From an uncultured Prevotella sp. (GTDB lineage: Bacteria > Bacteroidota > Bacteroidia > Bacteroidales > Bacteroidaceae): a stretch of 51,351 bases of DNA. The notes below the pieces were generated by a model. The model was not told the origin of the DNA, did not search any database, and was given only the letters and a program-made list of their open reading frames with translations. The translations under genes were made by a program, and so were the position numbers. Below, in pieces: positions 8,986 through 17,531 of this stretch. The DNA lies in contig CAKQDQ010000007.1 in NCBI GenBank assembly GCA_934229335.1, forward strand, positions 1-51,351, read 5' to 3'. Every line of letters starts with the position of its first letter. Within the stretch, counting starts at the first letter, position 1.

Positions 8986-9273
8986 CTATTCCGCTGTTCC
9001 TCCGTTATCTTTGTTGTCGGTGTTCCAGTCTGTTACGTCAATCATAGTTTTGTTGTCCGCTGGCGTATGGGTAGTATCGCTGTTGTCATCATTTTCCTTA
9101 TTGTCGTCTTTGTTGCCGTTATTGTCGTTATTCTTGTTGTCGTTCTTGTCGGGAGAGGTATTACCTCCATTTCCGTTTTGCTCCTCATTCTTGGTAGTGT
9201 CAATGATGTCAGGAGCACCCGAACAAGCGTTTAGTGTTAATATAGCGAAGAGAATAGGGAGAGTATTTTTCAT
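8986..9273 (-). CDS. Small Asn/Asp/Lys-rich lipoprotein
   Basis: A 95-residue lipoprotein with a short signal and lipobox TLNAC (Cys about 17). The rest is low complexity, dominated by N, D, K, G and T (KNDNKNNDNNGNKDDNKEND) with no domain. It is the first gene after the promoter at 9327-9358 and lies 24 nt upstream of the large chimera. Such polar tails are typical of surface-exposed spacers or coats. It could be a structural or regulatory small lipoprotein of the operon. No function is recognised. Confidence 0.7.
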   Translation of the reverse strand: MKNTLPILFAILTLNACSGAPDIIDTTKNEEQNGNGGNTSPDKNDNKNNDNNGNKDDNKENDDNSDTTHTPADNKTMIDVTDWNTDNKDNGGTAE

Positions 9274-9326
9274 TATCGTTCTTCGGGTTCTTCACCTTTT
9301 ATAATATCATGCGATCTAATAAAATG

Positions 9327-9358
9327 CAAATTTAATAAAAAATATTGCTCAAAACAAG
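9327..9358 (-). promoter_or_regulatory. Bacteroidetes-type promoter for the surface-protein operon
   Basis: On the minus strand a -33 CTTG (9355-9358) lies 20 nt upstream of a -7 TAAATTTG (9327-9334), matching the TTTG-N19/20-TAnnTTTG consensus. It is about 54 nt before the small lipoprotein ATG and is the only well-formed promoter seen upstream of the seven closely spaced minus-strand genes. Confidence 0.65.
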
Positions 9359-9386
9359 TTCATAATGGTTCATATAGTGATTTTCT

Positions 9387-10625
9387 CTAAATGCTACCGA
9401 AGAACAAATACGTCACAGCAATAGCCGCAATAACCCCACAGAGGTCTGCAAGCAGTCCACAAGCCACGGCATGTCGTGTCTTCCTGATGCCCACACTGCC
9501 GAAGTAAACAGCGAGAATATAGAACGTAGTATCGGTGGAACCTTGGAAAATACAGCTCAGTCTGCCGACAAAAGAGTCCGCGCCGTATGTTGTCATGGCG
9601 TCGACCATCATGCCCCTTGCTCCACTTCCAGATAGAGGCTTCATCAAAGCAGTAGGCAATGCGCCCACGAAGTCAGTGTTCAAGCCACACGCTGATACCG
9701 TCCATTTAATGCCTTCTATCACGGCATCCATTGCTCCAGAGGCTCGAAATACGCCAATACCGACCAGTATGGCAACGAGATAAGGTATTATTCGTATTGC
9801 AGTGGTAAATCCCTCCTTTGCGCCTTCAATGAAAGCGTCGTACACATTCACCTTTTTGTAAGCTCCTGCCCCGATGAAACCGACGATTATTGTCATCAGA
9901 AGTATATTGGCAACGCTGGTGCTAACGGTATTCATCGTTTCCTTATCCATCTGCGAGAATCCCCAGATAATAGTGGCAACGAGAGCCATCATGCCTCCCA
10001 ACGTGAGTATCATAACCTTATTCAGCAGGTTGATGCGTTGGTATATGCTCGTTATTATAATTCCAGCCAGAGTAGAGAAGAATGTCGCTATCAGGATAGG
10101 AATGAAGATATCCGTAGGTTGTGCCGCTCCCATTTGTGCCCTATACACCATGATGCTTACAGGGATGAGCGTCAGTCCTGAGGTGTTGAGCACCAAGAAC
10201 ATAATCATAGGGTTAGTTGCGGTGTCAGGCTTTTTATTCAGTTGCTGCATCTGTTCCATAGCTTTCAGTCCGAGAGGCGTCGCCGCATTGTCGAGACCAA
10301 GCATATTAGCCGCCAAGTTCATGAAAATACTGCCCGTCACGGGATGTCCCTTCGGTATGTCAGGAAATAGTTTGCAGAAGACAGGCGACAGCAACTTGGC
10401 TATTACATTGACCACGCCGCCTTTTTCACCAATCTTCATTATGCCGAGCCATAGTGAGAGAACGCCAGTCAATCCGAGCGAGATCTCAAAAGCGGTCTTT
10501 GAAGAATCGAAGGTAGAGTTCATCATAGCGGGGAACACTTCCATGTCGCCCATGACGATAAGGCGGAAGAGTCCGATAACGAAAGCTATGAGAAAGAAAG
10601 CTATGAAGATGTAGTTAAGAACCAT
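9387..10625 (-). CDS. SpmA-SpmB-like fused membrane protein (nucleoside-recognition/gate domain)
   Basis: A 412-residue integral membrane protein with about ten hydrophobic segments. The N-terminal half resembles SpmA (GLTGVLSLWLGIMKIGEKGGVV, and LDNAATPLGLKAMEQMQQLN, a strongly conserved gate-domain motif). The C-terminal half resembles SpmB (GFIGAGAYKKVNVYDAFIEGAKEGF, ALMKPLSGSGARGMMVDAM, FQGSTDTTFYILAVYFGSVG). The two are separate genes in spore formers but fused in many Bacteroidetes, where sporulation is absent. The transported solute is not known. It lies about 64 nt downstream of the DUF2851 gene, separated by a CTAAACAA-rich low-complexity tract. Confidence 0.9.
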   Translation of the reverse strand: MVLNYIFIAFFLIAFVIGLFRLIVMGDMEVFPAMMNSTFDSSKTAFEISLGLTGVLSLWLGIMKIGEKGGVVNVIAKLLSPVFCKLFPDIPKGHPVTGSIFMNLAANMLGLDNAATPLGLKAMEQMQQLNKKPDTATNPMIMFLVLNTSGLTLIPVSIMVYRAQMGAAQPTDIFIPILIATFFSTLAGIIITSIYQRINLLNKVMILTLGGMMALVATIIWGFSQMDKETMNTVSTSVANILLMTIIVGFIGAGAYKKVNVYDAFIEGAKEGFTTAIRIIPYLVAILVGIGVFRASGAMDAVIEGIKWTVSACGLNTDFVGALPTALMKPLSGSGARGMMVDAMTTYGADSFVGRLSCIFQGSTDTTFYILAVYFGSVGIRKTRHAVACGLLADLCGVIAAIAVTYLFFGSI

Positions 10626-10689
10626 TTTGTTGTTTAGTTGTTTTGTAGTTTAGTTTCTGGGTTGTTTAGTCTTTTAGTCGTTTAGTTGT
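10626..10689 (-). repeat. CTAAACAA-like low-complexity intergenic tract
   Basis: The 64 nt between the DUF2851 stop and the SpmA-SpmB start consist, on the minus strand, of degenerate 7-8 nt units (aactaaac, gactaaaa, aacaactaaac). The tract sits directly in the 5' leader of the membrane protein gene. Slippage-prone simple sequence or a leader element is possible; nothing else is seen. Confidence 0.5.
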
Positions 10690-11919
10690 TTAACAGTTAT
10701 CTTTTTCTTCGTAAAGAAATGCGTTTCTGTAATCGCTTGTAAGAAAGTCGTTGCCGAATCTGCATCGCAAGCAGTCTTTACGGTCGCAGTATTGCTTCTT
10801 CAGTTGTATAAGAGCCTGCGAGTCAGCTGCGTTGTCCGCTTTAATGCCACATTCCGCCCATAGTCGCGTTATGTTGTTGTTCTCCGCCTTAATCTCTTCC
10901 AGCAGCTTCAAAGCCCTTTCGCATAGCGTTTCATTAGCGTGCGATTTTCCGTATGCGAAGATAGTAGGTACTGCAGTATTGATGACAAGTAGGTTAAGCT
11001 TTTGCCCCTTTATGCCATATAATCTGCCGATATCATCGATGGCATGGCACTCAATAAGGCTTGCCAGTGCCGTGCGTCGCTCATGGTACATGGCTGCCAG
11101 TTGCATCAGTCTGACGTGCGGAAAATTCTGCGGTCGTGTGCGAAGATACCTCCAAATCGACGATTCCATCGGTGTTAATCCGAATTTATAGCGCAAGTAT
11201 TCATACTCCTTAGCGTACTTATCGTCAACCTTTTCTAAAAGCCCCGCTTGTCCAATGAATAAGCTTTCCACCTGAAACAGGTCATCGCGGTGATGCCCTG
11301 CCGCCTTAGTAGGATTAGTCATTGCCCACGTTTCAAATGCGTCACCGTTAATACCGAATCCGAAGTTGCGTGCCAGCGTAGCGAAGTATCCATCGTCCCA
11401 CGAACCGTTAAGTCGTTTTACACGCTGTGCTATAGCTTCCGTCTTCTGCTCCAGTCGTTCCGTTTGCAGAGCCGTTAGCCATGAATGAACCTTAATACGC
11501 GGTATCATAGGTATAATTCTGTGACACGGAGGGTATTTGTCCTCCTGTAACAGTTCCTCATATCCCTCTTTCAACTCCGTTGGAATGGGCAAAATTAGCG
11601 TCGTTATCTTTTCGCCTTTAGTGTTTTCTATATCCATGTCAGCGAGTTCCACGACGTGCAGTATGATATTGTCGTACGCTGGATCGCTATCATGTCGGTG
11701 TCTATACCAGTCACTCGCCTTGATGTGCAGTTCCACGTTGCCCACCCATGTCATACCGTCAATCTTAATTTTGGCATTAAAGAAGTCAGGTCCTGCATCG
11801 CTACAGTTGTACGTTCCAGGTGCAATAATCTCAATAACCTTCCCCTCAGTAGTCCTTAGCGTGCCTAATGGCAGCATCTTATGCCTCCACACCAGGTGTA
11901 GTAACTTCTCCTTCTTCAT
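10690..11919 (-). CDS. DUF2851 family protein
   Basis: A 409-residue cytosolic protein. The N-terminus shows family motifs (KLLHLVWRHKMLP, GTYNCSDAGPDFFNAKIKI, WVGNVELHIKASDW, NIILHVV), which I recognise as DUF2851. The centre is helical (FGFGINGDAFETWA, LMQLAAMYHERRTALASL) and the C-terminus carries a Cys cluster (YCDRKDCLRCRFGN) that may bind metal or a cluster. The function is unestablished. The gene overlaps the end of rsmI by 41 nt, so the two are translationally linked. Confidence 0.9.
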   Translation of the reverse strand: MKKEKLLHLVWRHKMLPLGTLRTTEGKVIEIIAPGTYNCSDAGPDFFNAKIKIDGMTWVGNVELHIKASDWYRHRHDSDPAYDNIILHVVELADMDIENTKGEKITTLILPIPTELKEGYEELLQEDKYPPCHRIIPMIPRIKVHSWLTALQTERLEQKTEAIAQRVKRLNGSWDDGYFATLARNFGFGINGDAFETWAMTNPTKAAGHHRDDLFQVESLFIGQAGLLEKVDDKYAKEYEYLRYKFGLTPMESSIWRYLRTRPQNFPHVRLMQLAAMYHERRTALASLIECHAIDDIGRLYGIKGQKLNLLVINTAVPTIFAYGKSHANETLCERALKLLEEIKAENNNITRLWAECGIKADNAADSQALIQLKKQYCDRKDCLRCRFGNDFLTSDYRNAFLYEEKDNC

Positions 11920-12691
11920 CTGCCATCTCCCTTTCTCTCATCTTACGTTGATATTTACTCTCTTTCCTTGGCTTCTCCTCACGCTTTGTTTTAGTGTCCG
12001 CCTTAGCGTCGTAATCCTCTTTCTGGCTACATCCTGCAACGATAATGACGAACTCTCCCTTTGGTTCGACCTCGTTGAAATGGGCTAAAACCTCCTTTGC
12101 GGTGCCCCTTACGCTCTCTTCGTAGACCTTAGAAATTTCGCGACACGCGCTGATACGCCTATCCTCTCCGAAGAATTCGCAGAACTGCTCCAACGTTTTC
12201 ACCACTCGGCGTGGCGATTCATATATAATCATAGTGCGCGGTTCCGTTGCGAGTTCCATAAGTCTTGTCTGCCGTCCTTTCTTCTGTGGCAAGAAGCCCT
12301 CAAAGCAAAACTTGTCGCATGGCAGTCCGCTGCTGACCAGAGCAGGTACGAATGCTGTTGCGCCTGGTAGCGTCTGCACCTCTATTCCAGCCTCAATCGC
12401 CTCGCGAACAAGATAGAATCCAGGGTCGCTGATGCCCGGAGTGCCAGCATCAGTGATGAGACACACCATCTCGCCGCCCTTCAGTCGCTCAACAACAGCC
12501 TTAGAAGTGCCATGTTCGTTAAACTTATGGTGCGCCATAAGTCGTTTGTCCGTAATGTCAAAATGCTTTAGCAGTATGCCGCTTGTGCGTGTATCCTCAC
12601 AGAGAATGAGGTCAGCCTCTTTAAGAAGTCTTACGGCGCGGAAGGTCATATCCTCCATATTGCCGACGGGAGTAGGAATTAAGTAGAGCAT
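11879..12691 (-). CDS. rsmI: 16S rRNA (cytidine(1402)-2'-O)-methyltransferase RsmI
   Basis: A 270-residue protein methylating the 2'-O of C1402 in 16S rRNA. The tetrapyrrole-methylase fold is evident: LYLIPTPVGNMEDMTFRAV at the N-terminus, CEDTRTSGILLKHF, the SAM-binding LITDAGTPGISDPG (about 79-92), LPGATAFVPALVSSGLP and PRTMIIYESPRRV. The core ends near residue 225, followed by a highly charged Lys/Glu tail (KTKREEKPRKESKYQRKM) in place of the usual C-terminal domain; such tails are seen in Bacteroidetes and may contact RNA. It overlaps the AI-2E permease gene by 13 nt and the DUF2851 gene by 41 nt, indicating one operon. Confidence 0.95.
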   Translation of the reverse strand: MLYLIPTPVGNMEDMTFRAVRLLKEADLILCEDTRTSGILLKHFDITDKRLMAHHKFNEHGTSKAVVERLKGGEMVCLITDAGTPGISDPGFYLVREAIEAGIEVQTLPGATAFVPALVSSGLPCDKFCFEGFLPQKKGRQTRLMELATEPRTMIIYESPRRVVKTLEQFCEFFGEDRRISACREISKVYEESVRGTAKEVLAHFNEVEPKGEFVIIVAGCSQKEDYDAKADTKTKREEKPRKESKYQRKMREREMADEEGEVTTPGVEA

Positions 12692-13761
12692 GGCGTATCG
12701 TCTTTAGTTACATATTTTTTCCAGTATGCTATGATTATAGTAGTAGCTGGCAGAGCAATAATCAGTCCGATGAATCCTAAGAGTGCCCCCCATATAGACA
12801 GTGAGAGCAGCAGCACGGCAGGGTTAAGCCCCAACTTATGCCCCATAATCTTAGGAGTGACAATAGCGTCGATAATAATCTGCACGATGCAGAATACCGC
12901 AACCGCAGAAGCTAAAACCACCCAGTAGTTCTCTCCAGTATCGGCAGCCTTCATAGCAGCAAGAAATGCCGTAGGGATTAAGGCAAAAGTGTGCAGATAT
13001 GGCACCATATCCATAATGCCAATCAGTATACCCAAGCCGATAGCCATGGGGAAGCCTATAATGGTAAAGCCGATACAGAAGAGTATGCCCATAGTGAGAG
13101 CCACGAGGCCTTGACCACGTATGTAGTTGTTAAGGGCGCGCTCTACGTCCTTCATCAGCTCTTTCCAGAAGGGGCGCACCTGTTTTGGGAATATCTTTAT
13201 CCATTTCTCCGACAGGTTCTCATAGTCAAGAAGAATGAAAAACATATACAGCAGCGTGATACACGATGCCACAATGCTCATCAGCAGGCTCATCGTTTCG
13301 CTCAGCACGTTAAACAATCGTGGTGCCGTCTCCTTCAGCGTAGCCGAGAAATTGTCAGACCTCAGATAGTGTTCAATCTCTCCACTGTTCTCGTTAAGCC
13401 ACCACTGTATAGCTTCAGGGAAATTTTTGATATGCGTAGCGTGGTGCAGATACCGTGTGGCAAGATCCGTAAACTTACCGAATTGCTCAATCATAGGCGG
13501 TATGATAAGCCATAACACTCCGCCCAGTACAGCAATACACGCTATCATGGCAATCAGTATGCTCACAGCTCTAATCTTTACGTGCATACGAAATTGTATG
13601 AATTTCACAAGAGGGTAGAGCAGATATGCGAAGAGCCATGCCACGAAGAATGGTAGAAGCACTTCGCTGAGGTAGTAGAGAATGAGGTATGCCGCAACGA
13701 AAGCCGCTGTTACCAAGCCCCATCTCGCTACACGGTCAAATGTTATCGGTCCGTTTATCAT
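12679..13761 (-). CDS. AI-2E family transporter (TerC/PerM-type permease)
   Basis: A 360-residue membrane protein with about eight hydrophobic helices. Family features include YYLSEVLLPFFVAWLFAYLLYPLV near the N-terminus, a soluble middle segment (about 95-160) and the characteristic GIMDMVPYLHTF and KIMGHKLGLNPAVLLLSLSIWG near the C-terminus. AI-2E members export or exchange small molecules or ions; the substrate cannot be told from sequence. It is the first gene of the minus-strand housekeeping operon, with a -7 element at 13827-13834, and overlaps rsmI. Confidence 0.9.
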   Translation of the reverse strand: MINGPITFDRVARWGLVTAAFVAAYLILYYLSEVLLPFFVAWLFAYLLYPLVKFIQFRMHVKIRAVSILIAMIACIAVLGGVLWLIIPPMIEQFGKFTDLATRYLHHATHIKNFPEAIQWWLNENSGEIEHYLRSDNFSATLKETAPRLFNVLSETMSLLMSIVASCITLLYMFFILLDYENLSEKWIKIFPKQVRPFWKELMKDVERALNNYIRGQGLVALTMGILFCIGFTIIGFPMAIGLGILIGIMDMVPYLHTFALIPTAFLAAMKAADTGENYWVVLASAVAVFCIVQIIIDAIVTPKIMGHKLGLNPAVLLLSLSIWGALLGFIGLIIALPATTIIIAYWKKYVTKDDTPCST

Positions 13762-13826
13762 CTGTCGGGTTGTTTGGTTTGTTTCGAGTTTTTGTTGTTC
13801 ATTGACGCCTAAAGCATCTCAAATTG

Positions 13827-13834
13827 CAAAGTTA
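13827..13834 (-). promoter_or_regulatory. -7 element for the AI-2E/rsmI operon
   Basis: TAACTTTG on the minus strand matches the Bacteroidetes TAnnTTTG box, about 65 nt upstream of the permease ATG. No convincing TTG is seen at the expected distance, so the -33 box is weak or absent. Confidence 0.45.
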
Positions 13835-13903
13835 CGAAAAACTTTCGTATTACCGTAATAGTTAGTTAAAAAAATATAATACGCCCATATCTTTTACCAA
13901 ATG

Positions 13904-13935
13904 TTTTGCTATGTCGAGAAATTTTTGTAATTTTG
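13904..13935 (+). promoter_or_regulatory. Promoter of the tRNA-Lys gene
   Basis: TTTTG (13904-13908), 19 nt, then TAATTTTG (13928-13935): a close match to the Bacteroidetes -33/-7 consensus. It ends 48 nt before the tRNA and has no protein gene following it. Confidence 0.7.
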
Positions 13936-13983
13936 CACTCGCTTTCAAGAAGCATCGTTTCTTGAATGTCATACATCACGGTC

Positions 13984-14056
13984 GACCTGCTAGCTCAGTC
14001 GGTAGAGCATCACACTTTTAATGTGGGGGTCTTGGGTTCGAACCCCAAGCAGGTCA
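13984..14056 (+). tRNA. tRNA-Lys (anticodon TTT)
   Basis: The cloverleaf can be folded by eye: acceptor GACCTGC/GCAGGTC with discriminator A14056; D arm GCTC...GAGC; anticodon stem TCACA/TGTGG around loop CTTTTAA (anticodon 14017-14019); T arm TTGGG/CCCAA with TTCGAAC loop. CCA is not encoded (ACG follows), normal for this group. It is a single gene at the strand switch between the two gene blocks. Confidence 0.97.
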
Positions 14057-14063
14057 CGCAAAG

Positions 14064-14093
14064 AAGGAGTCTTATTTTAAGGCTCCTTTTTTT
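14064..14093 (+). terminator. Intrinsic terminator after tRNA-Lys
   Basis: A 10-bp stem (14064-14073 with 14079-14088, one G.T pair), 5-nt loop ATTTT and a run of T. It lies 8 nt beyond the tRNA 3' end, so the tRNA is a one-gene transcript. Confidence 0.85.
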
Positions 14094-14159
14094 GTTATCT
14101 GATACTTCCTGTTTCCCGTTTGCTATACCTATCGATAACGATGTGCTTATGGGTGGTTT

Positions 14160-14238
14160 GCGATAACGCCCAAATCGCATTGCGATAACATACAAATTGC
14201 ATTGCGATAACTATCTTATCGCAATGCGATTTGTATGT
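14160..14238. repeat. 22-bp tandem repeat plus long palindrome
   Basis: Units GCGATAACGCCCAAATCGCATT (14160-14181) and a variant (14182-14203) are followed by GCGATAAC and then an inverted copy. Positions 14188-14210 pair with 14216-14238 as 23-bp arms with one mismatch and a 5-nt loop. The same unit recurs twice at 33789-33832, also with 22-nt spacing, marking a dispersed intergenic repeat family. The rest of 14094-14430 shows no gene; minus-strand open frames here are translations of the repeat. Confidence 0.8.
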
Positions 14239-14430
14239 GATTGTAATGGTACTTATTAATGCGTTGATTTCCAATATAAAATAAGGATATGTAGAAGCAA
14301 CGTTGAATTTTCGTCGAACAGCCATTATAAACAAAAGTCGACCATAGTGCTATGCCATATTTATTACATCAAACAACATACTCTTTAAGTAATCTTTCTA
14401 TTGCGAAAAATGTATGAAAATACTTGAAAG

Positions 14431-14463
14431 TTTTGCGTATCTCGTAAATAAATATTAATTTTG
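14431..14463 (+). promoter_or_regulatory. Promoter of the PUL regulator gene
   Basis: TTTTG (14431-14435), 20 nt, TAATTTTG (14456-14463), a strong Bacteroidetes promoter match about 41 nt before the regulator ATG. Confidence 0.7.
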
Positions 14464-14504
14464 CGGTTAAAATTGTATATCTATCCTAAAGCGAAAAAAG
14501 AGAA

Positions 14505-17405
14505 ATGTACGGAAAAAGTGATTATGTAAACTTGGGATATTTGCGTAAATTGACACTTGAGATGTCACTTGTAGCCATTTTATGTTTGTGCGTATGTGTA
14601 TCAGTAAATGCGCAGTTGCAGGGCTATAAGGCTTCGGTAATCCCTACGTTAAGCAAATTACCTGTCAACTCCATTAACTGCGTTTATCAAGATACCGAGG
14701 GATATATGTGGTATGGCACAGTTGACGGACTGTGTCGTGACGATGGTTATGGCGTACACGTGTTCCGTAATGACTACCTTACCCCCGAACTCATACAGAT
14801 AAACCTTGTGCAGGGCATAACGGAAGACAAGCGTCACCGTATATGGTTCTGCACGCACAAGGGTATGTATATTCTTGATAAGAGTAACTACGAAATTAAG
14901 ATAGTCGACATACCCGAACTGAAGACCGCGCATATTAATAATGTGTTGGCAGCAAGTGATGGCTATATTTATGCTGACAACAATCACACCTTGTATAAGG
15001 TCAGCCTTGACGGCAAATTGGCTGGTAAGTATGAGTTGGCTGGTAATGTCAACGATATTTTCGAAGACAGTGGTGGCAGACTGGTGGTAAGCCTCGGACC
15101 TACTGGACTGTATGTTCGTTATCCAGGCAAAGACCGTTTTGTAACAGTAGACAAAGACGTTCGTGCGGTATCTGTACGTGAAGACTCAAGCCACAGATAC
15201 TGTTGGCTGGCGTGTTATGACGGCAAAATATATAAGGTGTTACATGGTGGAAAGACGGTATTAGTGCCTCAGAACATCGTAGGGATGGAGGGCATGTCCA
15301 ACGAACATTTCTATGAAATAGTGCAGGATGACGCCCAGCGTTACCTGTGGGTACGCACCTCCCATGGCATCAGAGTGCTGAAGCCAGAAGCAAACAACAC
15401 CTTACGCTTAATCCCCACAGCTGGATGGCTTCCGCAACTTGATATGCTACTTACTCGCATCACCAAAGACCGTAGAGGCAATATATGGGTAGGAGGCTTT
15501 GATACGCCAAGTTTCTATGTATATTACCAACCGAACACCATAATGAACTATGTGGGACCTGCTATGCAGGCAGCCACAAACTACTCACCAGCCGTAGTAA
15601 CCCTCTGCCGTGACAATGGCGGATATGTATGGTATTACCAAGAAGGCAACGGACTGTTCTTCATAAATCCCATGACAAACAGCATAGTGTCGTATCGCAA
15701 CTGTCCAGGTACGTCGTCGGCACCATTAGGCTGTGTGCCATACCTGATACGCTCAAAGTGGAATAACTGCATCTGGGCATCAACGCTCACAGGGGCATAT
15801 CTCGTGAAACGTGAGGGCGAGATGATGTCAGTGAAAGTAGCTATAGACCTGTCGGCATACACCAAGAAGACTGGCAACGTAGAGTGTGTGTATGAAGACG
15901 CCAACGGAAACCTGTGGATAAGCACCATGAATGGGCTGTATGTATGGAAGGTTGCCACCCGACGTGTGAAGACCATATCCAACGACATAGGCGACATCTC
16001 AGACTTCGTACAGACTGCTGATGGCATGATATGGGCAGCTGTGCGTAATAAAGGTATCTGCCGCATTGACGCAAGCGACAAGATAAAGATGTATCCACAT
16101 AACATTGACTTTACGTCTATTGACGCAACGAGCAACGGGCATCTGTGGTTAGGTACGGGCGAAGGCAGAGTGCTGGAGTTTGTACCGACAGAGTCTGACA
16201 GCTTAAAGGACTGGACCGTAAAGTGTGGCATGAATGGTGACATGGTGGATCATATCACCGTGGACTACCTTAACCATGTATGGATAACGACAAACCAGCG
16301 TGTGCGAGAGTTTAACCCACGTAATGGAGCCTTCCGTATGTTACGTACAGACGACGAGGGAGTGCCACTTAATCGCTTTCTGCCACGTGCGATGTACTTC
16401 GACAGTCCAACAAACACCATGTATCTTGGTGGCATACCGGGCTTCATCACGCTGCAACCAAGCAAGGCATTGGAGAGCATACCGAAACGAGTACAGGTGA
16501 AGATAAGCGACGTGACGGTTGGTGGACATAGTGTATGGCTTGCGTCAGAGAGACGTACCGACGCAAACAGCATAGACATAAAGCCCGACGAGACAAATAT
16601 CAGCATACACTTCACTACCCTCGATTATGTGAACCGTAAGCACATAAACTACTCGTACCGACTGATAGGAGTAGACAAAGACTGGATATACCTCACGGAA
16701 GCAAACAACGTAGCTAACTATAACCAGCTGTCGAAGGGCACATACACGCTCGAAGTGAGGGCAACCGACGAGAATGGACTGTGGAGTGACGAGGTGACAC
16801 GCTTTACCATCAACCGCCTTCCGGCGTGGTATGAGACGTGGTATGCCTACACCTTATATATATTAGTGTTGTCAGTCGTAGTCGGAGTGTTAGTAAGACT
16901 CTACTTCAGTTGGCACAAAGAGAAGCAAGAACGCGAGATGATAGAGAACCTTCTCAAGGCAAAACAGATGCAGATAGAGGAGGAGCAGCGTGCGGCAGCA
17001 AGCAACAATGGGCACGAACCGCTAACAGTGAGCGCAGAGACGCCATCGCATCAGGAGCCTGCGGTAACGCCCGTTCGCTCGTTCGATGAAGAGTTCCTTG
17101 CCAAGGCAGCGCATATAGTAGAGCAGAACCTGGCAAACCCCGAACTCAACGTGGTGTTCCTTGCTTCAGAACTCGGTATGTCGCGCTCCACATTCATGCG
17201 CAGGATAAAGGCAGTAACAGGTCAGACGCCGTTAGACTACATCAAGTCAGTGAAGCTGAAGCACGCTTACGCCATGCTGCAAGACAAGACAGCAACTATA
17301 CAAGACGTGATGAAAGCCATAGGATACAGCGACCGCAAGACATTCACGCAGTCGTTTAAGGAGGCATTTAACATCACGCCAAGCGAACATCAGCATAAGG
17401 GATAA
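14505..17405 (+). CDS. Membrane-spanning propeller sensor with AraC-type HTH (HTCS-like, kinase-less)
   Basis: A 966-residue regulator. It has an N-terminal signal/anchor (SLVAILCLCVCVSVNAQ), then a periplasmic beta-propeller built of reg_prop repeats (about 50-690; SINCVYQDTEGYMWYGTVDGL, DANGNLWISTMNGLYVW, NVWITTNQRV-like units), a Y_Y_Y domain (about 690-775; INYSYRLIGVDKDWIYL, KGTYTLEVRATDENGLWSD) and one transmembrane helix (about 781-803). After a 55-residue cytosolic linker (coiled-coil-like 804-830) comes an AraC/XylS HTH domain (about 859-966; NVVFLASELGMSRSTFMRRI, IGYSDRKTFTQSF). The histidine kinase and receiver domains of classical hybrid two-component regulators are absent, so signalling must pass directly across the membrane, as proposed for SusR-like proteins. 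It very likely controls the downstream glycan genes. Confidence 0.9.
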   Translation: MYGKSDYVNLGYLRKLTLEMSLVAILCLCVCVSVNAQLQGYKASVIPTLSKLPVNSINCVYQDTEGYMWYGTVDGLCRDDGYGVHVFRNDYLTPELIQINLVQGITEDKRHRIWFCTHKGMYILDKSNYEIKIVDIPELKTAHINNVLAASDGYIYADNNHTLYKVSLDGKLAGKYELAGNVNDIFEDSGGRLVVSLGPTGLYVRYPGKDRFVTVDKDVRAVSVREDSSHRYCWLACYDGKIYKVLHGGKTVLVPQNIVGMEGMSNEHFYEIVQDDAQRYLWVRTSHGIRVLKPEANNTLRLIPTAGWLPQLDMLLTRITKDRRGNIWVGGFDTPSFYVYYQPNTIMNYVGPAMQAATNYSPAVVTLCRDNGGYVWYYQEGNGLFFINPMTNSIVSYRNCPGTSSAPLGCVPYLIRSKWNNCIWASTLTGAYLVKREGEMMSVKVAIDLSAYTKKTGNVECVYEDANGNLWISTMNGLYVWKVATRRVKTISNDIGDISDFVQTADGMIWAAVRNKGICRIDASDKIKMYPHNIDFTSIDATSNGHLWLGTGEGRVLEFVPTESDSLKDWTVKCGMNGDMVDHITVDYLNHVWITTNQRVREFNPRNGAFRMLRTDDEGVPLNRFLPRAMYFDSPTNTMYLGGIPGFITLQPSKALESIPKRVQVKISDVTVGGHSVWLASERRTDANSIDIKPDETNISIHFTTLDYVNRKHINYSYRLIGVDKDWIYLTEANNVANYNQLSKGTYTLEVRATDENGLWSDEVTRFTINRLPAWYETWYAYTLYILVLSVVVGVLVRLYFSWHKEKQEREMIENLLKAKQMQIEEEQRAAASNNGHEPLTVSAETPSHQEPAVTPVRSFDEEFLAKAAHIVEQNLANPELNVVFLASELGMSRSTFMRRIKAVTGQTPLDYIKSVKLKHAYAMLQDKTATIQDVMKAIGYSDRKTFTQSFKEAFNITPSEHQHKG

Positions 17406-17436
17406 AGAGAAAGACATATTATAAATTTACCAGTAC

Positions 17437-17484
17437 AAGGTGGTTATTCGTTCAATTTCAACGTTGACGAATAACCACCTTTTC
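17437..17484 (+). terminator. Intrinsic terminator after the regulator gene
   Basis: Perfect 15-bp arms AAGGTGGTTATTCGT (17437-17451) and its complement (17467-17481) followed by TTT. The stem sequence resembles the terminators at 23152 and 29745. Confidence 0.85.
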
Positions 17485-17523
17485 TTTGCAACACAATAAT
17501 TAGGCGTTCTTTTCATAAAAATA

Positions 17524-17531
17524 TAATTTTG
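17524..17531 (+). promoter_or_regulatory. -7 element upstream of the esterase gene
   Basis: TAATTTTG matches the TAnnTTTG box, 34 nt before ATG 17565. A good -33 TTG is not seen, which may mean activator dependence. The box overlaps an in-frame upstream TTG codon (17529), arguing that translation starts at 17565. Confidence 0.5.

Noticed and set aside
9874..10614. Plus-strand open frame of 246 codons
   Set aside because: Antisense shadow of the SpmA-SpmB-like membrane protein, whose family motifs are clear on the other strand.
14160..14238. Possible CRISPR fragment
   Set aside because: Units abut with no spacers and include an inverted copy; no cas gene nearby. Fits a dispersed palindromic repeat.
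14095..14334. Minus-strand open frame of 79 codons in the intergenic region
   Set aside because: It is a translation of the palindromic 22-bp repeat (CYRNAIWALSQ-type peptide), also seen at the second repeat site; no domain or conserved start.
15635..16243. Minus-strand open frame of 202 codons
   Set aside because: Antisense shadow of the propeller region of the regulator, which has clear reg_prop repeats.
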